Assembly: GCA_900769285.1 (NCBI GenBank)
Contig: CAAGGB010000231.1
Location: 1 to 5,115, forward strand
Direction: 5' to 3'
DNA from: Victivallales bacterium
GTDB taxonomy: Bacteria; Verrucomicrobiota; Lentisphaeria; Oligosphaerales; Oligosphaeraceae
Length of the DNA stretch: 5,115 bases
How positions within the stretch are numbered: position 1 is the stretch's first letter; the number at the start of each line of letters is the position of its first letter. Under the pieces are notes generated by a model. The model saw only the letters and a list, made by a program, of their open reading frames with translations, made no database searches and had not been told where the DNA came from. This document shows positions 1 to 5,115 of this stretch, piece by piece. Position numbers and translations under genes: made by a program.

Positions 1-72
1 AGCTCCGGCTCCGTCGAGGCCGCCAAGACCAACGACTTCAAGACCGACCTCAACCAGAAGGACACCCCATGA
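1..72 (+). CDS. C-terminal end of an unidentified upstream protein (partial)
   Basis: Frame 1 is open from the left edge to a TGA at 70-72 and encodes the last 23 residues of a protein, starting SSGSVEAAK and ending NQKDTP. Codon use is the same C-ending, GC-rich type as in the following genes. The stop overlaps the next start as ATGA (69-72), the usual sign of translational coupling inside an operon. The tail is hydrophilic, with no recognisable motif. From its position before tail genes it could be a tail or other virion protein, but that is inference from context only. Confidence 0.7.
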   Translation, partial: SSGSVEAAKTNDFKTDLNQKDTP

Positions 73-623
73 CCGACTACTCCATCCGCTCCCTCCACTC
101 CGACGAGGACCTCGCCGTCGAGCTGAACGCCCTGCTGGACCCCCTCAGCCACCTCAGCGACGACGGCGCCATCTACCAGCTGTCGCTCAGGCAGTACATG
201 GGCCTGGTGCAGCTCAAGTCGCCGCTGCTCTTCGGCGGCGTCCTGTCGCGGAAGGCGTGGCGGCGCACCTACGAGCGGCTCGGCCTCCATTCGGACGTCA
301 CCCCGGACAAAGTCCGCGCCGCCGTCGACGCCATCACCCGCGTCTTCGAGATCATCCAGCCCGACCCGACGGCGCCCGCGCCCAGGTCGATCATCCCCGT
401 CCATTCGCCCGAGTGGGTCGCCGACCTCATCGCCGCCGGCCTGGCCGCCGGGCTCGACTACGCGGACTGCGTCTACGGGGCCATGGTGAGACTTCTCCAC
501 ATCATCGCCGCCGTCCACCGCCGCAACGGCGGCCGCACCGCCCGACCAGACAACCAGGACGACATCGCCGCCGCGCTCAGGATGATGAAGGAGAAGGAGG
601 CCGACCATGACGGACAGGATTAG
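69..623 (+). CDS. Unrecognised helical protein of the phage tail gene cluster
   Basis: This 184-residue protein is not one I recognise. It looks mainly alpha-helical and soluble: an acidic N-terminus (about 10-30), a basic stretch near 60-70 (RKAWRRTYERLG), a proline-rich linker at 98-110, a small-residue helix at 117-130 (ADLIAAGLAAGLD), a hydrophobic helix at 138-150 (MVRLLHIIAAVH) and a charged tail with KEKEADHD. The start is supported by AAGGA at 58-62, six bases before the ATG, and by the ATGA overlap with the preceding gene. Its last 17 bases overlap the next gene. A small helical protein ahead of a tape measure gene could be a tail assembly chaperone, but fibre genes intervene, I see no slippery frameshift site at its end, and the family is not evident. 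That it is a real gene is fairly certain; its role is unknown. Confidence 0.85.
   Translation: MTDYSIRSLHSDEDLAVELNALLDPLSHLSDDGAIYQLSLRQYMGLVQLKSPLLFGGVLSRKAWRRTYERLGLHSDVTPDKVRAAVDAITRVFEIIQPDPTAPAPRSIIPVHSPEWVADLIAAGLAAGLDYADCVYGAMVRLLHIIAAVHRRNGGRTARPDNQDDIAAALRMMKEKEADHDGQD
594..600 (+). promoter_or_regulatory. Ribosome binding site for the 607-1197 gene
   Basis: AAGGAGG, a near-perfect Shine-Dalgarno sequence, lies six bases before the ATG at 607 and inside the coding sequence of the preceding gene. It fixes the start of the downstream gene despite the 17-base overlap. Confidence 0.85.
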
Positions 624-1197
624 CCTCCACGTCGGCCCGCGCGGCAAGCTCTGCAGCGACGGAGACGCGCCCATCTCGCCCCGCGACCTTCCCGTCCTCC
701 AGTACGGCACGGTCACCGGCATCGACTTCCCCGACCTCCCCGTCGCCGCCGACACCACCTATCAGCTCTCCATCGACGTCGACCTGGACTTCTCCGAGAA
801 GTCGCTGGGCGCCCTCGAGTCCGTCACCCCCGGCGAGGAGGGGCGTGGCCTGTCCTTCGACGTCAACCTCCGCACCTACAAGCTGCGCGACGCCATCCTC
901 GACCATCCGGCCGTCACCGTCTGGATGCAGCTCGCCGCCATCGCCGCCGACGGCTCCGCCTCCATCCTCCTCCTCGACCGCCTCACCCTGCGCGGACTGG
1001 TCGCCGACCCCGTCGGCGACTACAACGTCGTCAATGTCCCGTCACCCGGAACCGACCAGCCGCTGGCGCCCACCGTCACCGTCACCAAGGTCGGCTCCAC
1101 CACCACCATCACCGCCTCCGACATCAACGGCACCACCTCCGCCACCATCGAGGACGGCGACCCCAACGACTGGATCGTGCCAGACACCACCAACTAA
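607..1197 (+). CDS. Beta-rich probable tail/baseplate protein
   Basis: The 196-residue product has alternating hydrophobic and polar residues typical of beta strands over about residues 1-135 (for example TYQLSIDVDLDF at 51-62 and ASILLLDRLTLRG at 118-130). A linker follows, then a segment at 155-184 of the type VTVTKVGSTTTITASD...GTTSATIEDGD. Short repeats of the form 'thread-TITD-x-nG-t-TVTI-x-DG' are common in tail appendage and receptor-binding proteins of phages of gut bacteria, which is why I call it a virion protein. The overall arrangement, a beta domain plus this C-terminal strap, resembles N-terminal baseplate adaptor domains (BppU-like), but I cannot confirm homology. The start is set by AAGGAGG at 594-600. 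Its TAA stop runs into the next ribosome site. Confidence is high that it is a gene and moderate that it is a tail component. Confidence 0.8.
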   Translation: MTDRISLHVGPRGKLCSDGDAPISPRDLPVLQYGTVTGIDFPDLPVAADTTYQLSIDVDLDFSEKSLGALESVTPGEEGRGLSFDVNLRTYKLRDAILDHPAVTVWMQLAAIAADGSASILLLDRLTLRGLVADPVGDYNVVNVPSPGTDQPLAPTVTVTKVGSTTTITASDINGTTSATIEDGDPNDWIVPDTTN

Positions 1198-1201
1198 GGA
1201 G
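1196..1201 (+). promoter_or_regulatory. Ribosome binding site for the 1210-2007 gene
   Basis: AAGGAG overlaps the TAA stop (1195-1197) of the previous gene and sits eight bases before the ATG at 1210. The arrangement implies coupled translation of the two genes. Confidence 0.85.
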
Positions 1202-1209
1202 ACTCCATC

Positions 1210-2007
1210 ATGGCCATCGGAAACAAGTACCAGCACCATATCCTCACCCGAGCCCAGTTCGAGCAGCTCTCGCCCAGCGCCGACTCCCTCTACTTCGTCG
1301 CCGAGACCGACGGGCGAATCTCCCTCTACAAGGGCTCCGTCCTCGTCTCCAACTCCTTCTTTGTCGTCGCCTCCCTCCCGTCATCCGGCATCCTCGGCAG
1401 GCTCTACCTCAACACCGCCGACGGCCTCTTCTGGTACTACACCGGCACCGCCTGGAAGCGCGTCGCCGAGAAGGTCGTCACCACCCAGCTATCCGGCGCC
1501 TCCTCCGACGAGGAGGTCCCCTCCGCCAAGCTCGTCTGGACGACCATGCAGAGCCTCATCGCCGAGGCCGTCTCCGGCGTCGCCGGCGCCGTCCACCCGC
1601 CCGTCCAGTCACTCACCGAGCTCGCCGCCCTCGACGACATGACCGACAAGATGGTCTGCCTCGCCGAGGACACCGGCGCACTCTACCGCTACGACGCCGA
1701 GTCCTCGGCCGCCGCCGACGGAGACGCCGTCATCGCGCCCGTCGCCGGCTCCGGACGCTGGGTCAAGGTTCGCGGCTCCCTTGCCGTCAACTCCACCTAC
1801 TTCGTCTGGAACGGCGAGCAGCTCACCCTCAACCCCGCCTGGGTCGGAACCCTCGGCGGCTCGGACGTCGCCCTCACCAACGATGTCCCCGTCGCCCTGG
1901 CCGCGACCGCCTCGGCCGGAACCGCCACCACCGCCGCACGCGCCGATCATGTCCACCCCACCACTGGACTCGCCCTCGACGAGGACGTCCGCTGGCATAC
2001 CTACTGA
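1210..2007 (+). CDS. Modular tail fibre-like protein with ADHVHP motif
   Basis: This 265-residue protein is built from small beta modules that share the plan 'L...L....g.LY.v..dG..y.y.g..W..V': about 12-47 (SLYFVAETDGRISLYKG), 56-85 (GRLYLNTADGLFWYY through AWKRV) and 138-187 (DKMVCLAEDTGALYRY through GRWVKV). Between the second and third modules lies SGASSDEEVPSAKLVW (95-110), similar to the 'sde-vPs-kaV' segment seen in many phage fibre proteins. Near the end is TAARADHVHP (241-250), a well-known fibre motif. HxH pairs in phage fibres and spikes can coordinate a metal at the trimer axis, so the same is plausible here. The protein stops only 15 residues after that motif, so it lacks a large C-terminal receptor domain and may be a shaft or adaptor for the next protein. 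It lies nine bases before the collar-domain fibre gene. Confidence 0.85.
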   Translation: MAIGNKYQHHILTRAQFEQLSPSADSLYFVAETDGRISLYKGSVLVSNSFFVVASLPSSGILGRLYLNTADGLFWYYTGTAWKRVAEKVVTTQLSGASSDEEVPSAKLVWTTMQSLIAEAVSGVAGAVHPPVQSLTELAALDDMTDKMVCLAEDTGALYRYDAESSAAADGDAVIAPVAGSGRWVKVRGSLAVNSTYFVWNGEQLTLNPAWVGTLGGSDVALTNDVPVALAATASAGTATTAARADHVHPTTGLALDEDVRWHTY

Positions 2008-2010
2008 GGA
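2006..2010 (+). promoter_or_regulatory. Ribosome binding site for the 2017-3375 gene
   Basis: GAGGA overlaps the TGA stop of the preceding gene (2005-2007) and is followed by CATCCC and the ATG at 2017. The layout AGGACAYCCC-ATG matches that before the gene at 69, which makes it a house-style junction in this operon. Confidence 0.8.
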
Positions 2011-2016
2011 CATCCC

Positions 2017-3375
2017 ATGGCCATCACCAGCAAGCTCATCCTCGAGCAGTCCGACACGACCCACGACAGCCCCATCGAGCCGGGGAAGATTCTTGTCCGC
2101 ACCGACGAGGGCGCCCTCTACGTCGACACGGACGACGGCGAGCGCGTCCGCGTCGGCGACCTCGTCCAGGCCGACTCGCTTGCCGCCGTCATCCCCCAGG
2201 ATGGCAAGATCTACAAGGTTGACGGCGTCCTCTACACGCTCCGCGACGGGGAGCTTAAGCCCGTCTCCGACCCGTTCCCTGTGGGTACTATCCTTCCATA
2301 TTTTGGCGTTAAAAGCACATTTAATTTTACATTTGAAGATTTTTTGAATTCTTTTGATTTAGATATACCATCAGGATGGCATCTCTGTGACGGCTCGATT
2401 TTTGTCGATTGCACGGCTGATCCGAGAGATGGGGAAGAACTATATTTTGGACATAATTATAATGTGTCCTCTAAAAGCAACCGGCTAAACAGATTATTTC
2501 ATTTTAACAATGACACGTTAATAATGTGCTTTTATTACTATTATTATCCTTATTTAAATACTGAAGGTATTTACAAAATAAGATTGGATTTTTTCGTAAA
2601 ACCAGAGAGGGTTGGATATTTAAAGACAGGAGACATAGCGGATAGGTCAGAATATGGCTTTGTATACAGAGATTATGTTTCTGATGAATTCAAGAATAGT
2701 AATGGTGATATAACTTTGCCTAATAAAGTGTCTTCATTGGACATGCTTAACCATGTCTACGAGTCAGAGAACAGCGCGAAGGTCAGCGCGATTGATGAGA
2801 CTCCGTTCCTCATTCTCAATGGAGAGCTGTATCGTCTTGTCAGCTACAATTCCGACACAATTTACCGCTGGAAGAAGGACGGTGGCAGCACCTACCGCTA
2901 CACGATGAAGTCGGAGACTATTCTGAACGACACGAAACCTGTCTGCTACACCAGCACGTCCCTCAGCACCTCCGACGGGACGGCGGAATGTTGCTATATG
3001 CGTCCTTTTTACCCGTTGGCTTTTGCCCCGCAAACTATTATGCGTGGCTATTTGCCAAACCTAAATGGTCTAATGCCCCTGGGAACGGACAACGCGAACC
3101 TCACCGGGGCCATATTGCCCGCGACCCTCCCCAACATCACCGGCACCATGAACAGCCCCTTTGGCGGTGGCGACTCGCACGCGGTGAACGAGCTTCTGCA
3201 GGGCACGGGAGCCATCCGCGAGGACACGGCGACGGGAACGAGATACTCGGCGGGAAGCGCCTCGACGACGAGGCGCCGCCTGAAGTTCGACGCCTCGCTG
3301 TCCAATCCCATCTACCAGGACGGCGCCACCGTGCGCCCCCCGTCCTTCGGAGTCAACTGGATCATCAAGGTCTAG
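2017..3375 (+). CDS. Tail fibre with phage tail-collar domain carrying a large insert
   Basis: The 452-residue product starts with two small beta modules like those in the preceding protein (7-46, ALYVDTDDGERVRVG; 55-83, GKIYKVDGVLYTLRDG). The phage tail-collar domain follows: PVGTILPYFG (88-97) and PSGWHLCDGS (118-127) form its first half, and YLPNLNGLMPLG (345-356) with LPATLPNITGTM (367-378) its second. The C-terminus TVRPPSFGVNWIIKV is the usual end of such fibres. In ordinary collar proteins the two halves are separated by a few tens of residues; here there are about 218. The insert (about 128-344) is rich in Tyr, Phe, Asn and Asp and includes five tyrosines in a row at 173-177. It is a plausible receptor-binding unit at the distal tip of the fibre, but that is inference. 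Codons change abruptly to AT-rich use at residues 89-248, a sign of recombination. Confidence 0.88.
   Translation: MAITSKLILEQSDTTHDSPIEPGKILVRTDEGALYVDTDDGERVRVGDLVQADSLAAVIPQDGKIYKVDGVLYTLRDGELKPVSDPFPVGTILPYFGVKSTFNFTFEDFLNSFDLDIPSGWHLCDGSIFVDCTADPRDGEELYFGHNYNVSSKSNRLNRLFHFNNDTLIMCFYYYYYPYLNTEGIYKIRLDFFVKPERVGYLKTGDIADRSEYGFVYRDYVSDEFKNSNGDITLPNKVSSLDMLNHVYESENSAKVSAIDETPFLILNGELYRLVSYNSDTIYRWKKDGGSTYRYTMKSETILNDTKPVCYTSTSLSTSDGTAECCYMRPFYPLAFAPQTIMRGYLPNLNGLMPLGTDNANLTGAILPATLPNITGTMNSPFGGGDSHAVNELLQGTGAIREDTATGTRYSAGSASTTRRRLKFDASLSNPIYQDGATVRPPSFGVNWIIKV
2281..2760. other. AT-rich mosaic block inside the fibre gene
   Basis: By hand count this 480-base block is about 33% GC (60-base steps between 18% and 40%), whereas nearby parts of the window are about 67%. 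The frame stays open throughout, but codons shift to TTT, ATA, AAA, TTA, TAT and AGA. It encodes fibre residues 89-248, including the first collar motif and most of the insert. Sequence from 2761 to about 3110 is intermediate, and GC-rich sequence returns after that. I see no direct repeat, terminal inverted repeat or transposase, so homologous or illegitimate exchange with a phage of an AT-rich host is more likely than a mobile element. Confidence 0.85.
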
Positions 3376-3376
3376 T

Positions 3377-3383
3377 GGGAGGA
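3377..3383 (+). promoter_or_regulatory. Orphan Shine-Dalgarno site after the fibre gene
   Basis: GGGAGGA starts two bases after the TAG of the fibre gene (3373-3375) and continues as CACC. The eight bases AGGACACC (3380-3387) are identical to 59-66, which lead into the ATG at 69. Here the expected ATG is absent: the sequence continues TAACAATA and no plus-strand gene starts nearby. The site therefore looks stranded, its original start codon having been separated from it. Confidence 0.6.
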
Positions 3384-3386
3384 CAC

Positions 3387-3728
3387 CTAACAATATTTTA
3401 GGCAAAGATAGAAGGCGATGCACCAGATCACCGTGAGCACCATCGCGATGCGGCGTGATGTTCTCGCGTCCTTCCATGTATAGGTCTCCGCCTTTCCGGC
3501 TATGGCGTTCTCAATTCGCTGCATTTTCTCGCCGTCTGACATGTGCCCCATATATCCGCAGATGAGGTTGAGCGACGGAACCCAGAACAGAAACGTGATG
3601 CCCGCCAGCGTCACCAGCGGGTGTTCCCAGAGGAATCTGAAGAACTTTAGCCATGGCGTTGCGAAGGACGTCGGGTCATACTCCGGCTCGGATGCCTGAG
3701 CCAGCACAGTCATAAACCATTTTGTCAT
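3387..3728 (-). CDS. Small two-helix membrane protein, unknown function, on the opposite strand
   Basis: The 113-residue product begins MTKWFMTVLAQ and ends CLKYC. Two hydrophobic segments are likely membrane helices: about 36-58 (HPLVTLAGITFLFWV and on) and 94-111 (IAMVLTVIWCIAFYLCL). A charged loop lies between them (GHMSDGEKMQRIENAIAGKAE then KDARTSRR). There is no clear signal peptide. The reading frame extends further upstream, but the start at 3728 is chosen because GGAGAG lies five bases before it, and a longer form would run antisense through the tape measure start. Codon use is normal and near 56% GC, like the front of the tape measure gene. Being opposite to all neighbouring genes and self-contained with its own ribosome site, it resembles a phage cargo gene (moron), for example one acting in superinfection exclusion. 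A holin is possible but no family is recognised. Confidence 0.75.
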   Translation of the reverse strand: MTKWFMTVLAQASEPEYDPTSFATPWLKFFRFLWEHPLVTLAGITFLFWVPSLNLICGYMGHMSDGEKMQRIENAIAGKAETYTWKDARTSRRIAMVLTVIWCIAFYLCLKYC

Positions 3729-3733
3729 TTTTT

Positions 3734-3739
3734 CTCTCC
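3734..3739 (-). promoter_or_regulatory. Ribosome binding site for the minus-strand membrane protein gene
   Basis: Read on the minus strand this is GGAGAG followed by five A residues and the ATG ending at 3728. It decides the start of the minus-strand gene. It occupies almost all of the 13-base gap to the tape measure ATG, leaving a pyrimidine-rich leader on the plus strand. Confidence 0.8.
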
Positions 3740-3741
3740 AC

Positions 3742-5115
3742 ATGTCTGACGAAAAGCTTAATGTAACCATCAATGCCGACAGCGATGAACTCAAAAAGAG
3801 CCTGGATGAGGCAGCCAGCAAGCTGAACCGGTCATCTAAAGTATCCCAGGAGCTGGCCAATTCAAGTCAGAAAGTGGCCAAGTCCATGGATAAGGAGGCA
3901 GATGCCGCTGCCATATTGGCGAAGGAGACCAATAATGCGGCTGACGCAGGGAAGAACCTGGCGGAGGCCACTGAAAATGCCTCCGAGAGCTCCAGCAAGG
4001 CCAAGGAGAGCGTCAATGGGCTGAAGGTATCGCTTACTGATTTCGCCATTCCCCTGGGGAAGACGGGGATGGTTCTCAAGGGGACATGGAAAGGAGTCGG
4101 GGAGGCCATCACGTTCTTAAACGGAACCCTCGATAAGATGATGGGGCAGATGGCCAAGGTAGGCCAGGAGGCGCAGAAGATGGGAGTCTCTGCCGAGAGC
4201 TTCCAGGCGCTCAAGATAGCTGCGGATGATGCGAAGGTCGACTTTGAGACTTTCGCGTCCTCGTTTGACAAGGTTCGTCAGGCCATATCCCAGGCATCAG
4301 CTGGAAACGAGGAGATGGCCATGTCCTTTGCGGAGCTTGGACTGCGTTACGAGGAATTGATGTCGCTGTCTCCTGAAGACCAGTTCTTTGCGGTGACGGA
4401 GGCCTTGTCGGAACTTGAGGACGAGGGCGAGAGAAATCGCCTGGGGACAGCTTTGCTGGGTGACGAGTATGTCAAGATTGCTGGACGGCTGGAAGAGTTT
4501 TCCGCCAAGGCTACCAAAGCGAAGAGCAATGCAGCCATTATTTCTGATAAGGACATCGAGACGGCCCAGCGTTACCAGCAGAGCATGGACAAGCTGTCAT
4601 CTACACTAGAGAAGATTTCCATGACTGTGCTAGGCCCTGTCATTCGCGACTTTTCCGAGTCCATGGATGAGATGTACAGCATGATGAGAAGGTATGGGGC
4701 CTGGGAATCCATCAAAGAGCTGACAGGTTTTGGCAGCGTCATGGAGGACGCTGCCAAGCCCATCTCTCAAGACGAGATGGCTCGGGCGCGACGAAACATA
4801 CAGCAGCGGAAGGTGGTGGAACAGCAGAAGGAGGAAAGGAGGGAAGAGAGGGCGCAGGTCAGGGAGGAGGCCAAGAGGGCCATTGAGGCGAAGCGGGAGG
4901 AGCCTGCAAGGCAGGATGCGGCCAGACAGGCTCATCGCGAGGAGGCGGAGCGTCTCCGGAAGGCGGAGATGGAGGAGCGAGAGCGTCAGCGGGCCGCCGA
5001 GCGTGCCGCGCGGGACGAGCAGACCAGGAAGGACCGGCTCTTCGGAGCGGAGAGCGCCCTCGCCTCGGCCGAGATGCGGCTCGCCGACCTCAAGGCCAGG
5101 CACAAGGAGGCCGCC
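3742..5115 (+). CDS. Phage tail tape measure protein (N-terminal part, runs off the window)
   Basis: The frame is open for 458 codons from the ATG at 3742 to the right edge. Tape measure proteins run along the inside of a long tail tube during assembly and set its length. The start MSDEKLNVTINADSDELKKSLDEA is typical, and residues about 10-90 look like heptad-rich coiled coil. The most telling region is 147-253: MGVSAESFQALKIAADD, then a helix pair, SFAELGLRYEELMSL, DQFFAVTEALSEL and LGTALLGDEY, which follows the 'lGvs-e-lq-l..., LGl..., d-f-va-al..., lfG' pattern of the family. Residues 343-458 are a long Arg/Glu/Lys/Gln helix. No membrane segment appears in this part. An in-frame stop at 3697-3699 and the lack of an intervening ATG, GTG or TTG fix the start at 3742, yet no Shine-Dalgarno site precedes it. 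GC rises from about 55% to about 70% after 4800. Confidence 0.87.
   Translation, partial: MSDEKLNVTINADSDELKKSLDEAASKLNRSSKVSQELANSSQKVAKSMDKEADAAAILAKETNNAADAGKNLAEATENASESSSKAKESVNGLKVSLTDFAIPLGKTGMVLKGTWKGVGEAITFLNGTLDKMMGQMAKVGQEAQKMGVSAESFQALKIAADDAKVDFETFASSFDKVRQAISQASAGNEEMAMSFAELGLRYEELMSLSPEDQFFAVTEALSELEDEGERNRLGTALLGDEYVKIAGRLEEFSAKATKAKSNAAIISDKDIETAQRYQQSMDKLSSTLEKISMTVLGPVIRDFSESMDEMYSMMRRYGAWESIKELTGFGSVMEDAAKPISQDEMARARRNIQQRKVVEQQKEERREERAQVREEAKRAIEAKREEPARQDAARQAHREEAERLRKAEMEERERQRAAERAARDEQTRKDRLFGAESALASAEMRLADLKARHKEAA

Noticed and set aside
845..1642. 265-codon plus-strand frame rich in Pro, Ser and Thr
   Set aside because: Low-complexity out-of-frame shadow of the two genes at 607-1197 and 1210-2007, caused by GCC/TCC/ACC-rich codons; no ribosome site.
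1609..2064. 151-codon minus-strand frame rich in Gly and Val
   Set aside because: Antisense shadow of the GC-rich fibre genes with biased composition and no start signal.
2531..2546. TTA/TAT trinucleotide run encoding five tyrosines, possible slippage site
   Set aside because: The run is short and interrupted, and unit changes of three bases would not shift frame; no evidence of phase variation.
2017..3375. Variable gene of a diversity-generating retroelement
   Set aside because: There is no reverse transcriptase, no second near-identical template copy in the window, and the C-terminus is a normal collar-fibre end.
3386..3402. Hairpin CCTAA/TTAGG between the convergent fibre and membrane-protein genes
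   Set aside because: Only five mostly A-T pairs, no GC-rich stem and no proper T run; not strong enough to call a terminator.
3648..3741. Promoter for the tape measure gene in the sequence upstream
   Set aside because: TTGCGA and CATACT are present but only about 12 bases apart, too close for a normal sigma-70 promoter; no better pair was seen.
3387..3860. Longer form of the minus-strand gene starting at 3860 (157 residues)
   Set aside because: The extra 44 residues are antisense to the tape measure start, while the start at 3728 has a Shine-Dalgarno site at the right distance.
4826..4852. 27-base purine-only run with Shine-Dalgarno-like AAGGAGG
   Set aside because: No start codon follows at a suitable distance; it is explained by Lys/Glu/Arg codons in the coiled coil.
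4630..5103. 157-codon minus-strand Leu/Pro-rich frame
   Set aside because: It is the complement of the Arg/Glu coiled coil of the tape measure protein; no independent evidence of coding.

Overview
The window is a dense stretch of late structural (tail) genes from a double-stranded DNA phage or prophage. Five genes run in one plus-strand series with 4- or 17-base overlaps or gaps of 9-12 bases. A small opposite-strand membrane-protein gene follows, and then a tape measure protein gene that runs off the right edge. No replication, integration, lysis, RNA, CRISPR or insertion-sequence gene is visible, and there is no non-coding stretch longer than about 14 bases. The host cannot be named. The left genes are GC-rich (hand counts near 67%) and prefer C-ending codons such as GCC, CTC, ACC and TCC. 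They use standard Shine-Dalgarno sites, which points to a GC-rich bacterium.

Layout. 1-72 is the end of an unidentified gene whose stop overlaps the next start. 69-623 is an unrecognised, mostly helical protein. 607-1197 is a beta-rich probable virion protein with a phage-type C-terminal segment. 1210-2007 is a tail-fibre-like protein made of small repeated beta modules and ending with an ADHVHP motif. 2017-3375 is a tail fibre with a tail-collar domain split by an insert of about 218 residues, much of it AT-rich. 3387-3728 (minus) is a two-helix membrane protein of unknown role. 3742 to the end is the N-terminal part of the tape measure protein, which sets tail length.

How the parts fit. 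The four complete plus-strand genes at the left look like a co-translated cassette of virion and host-recognition components; the tape measure is the core of a long tail. Fibres placed before the tape measure, with an opposite-strand gene between them, is not the usual order (tape measure, distal tail, then fibres).

The window is strongly mosaic. A 480-base block of about 33% GC lies inside the fibre gene, a block of about 55% GC covers the minus gene and the front of the tape measure, and GC-rich sequence returns at the right end. The most interesting place is 3377-3745. A good Shine-Dalgarno site is stranded just after the fibre stop, the tape measure start has no Shine-Dalgarno site of its own, and the minus-strand gene sits exactly between them. 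Removing 3388-3741 would restore a normal ribosome site for the tape measure, so the small gene looks like a cargo gene (moron) inserted between a ribosome site and its start codon. An inversion is an alternative. No complete new defence or enzymatic system can be supported from this sequence alone.
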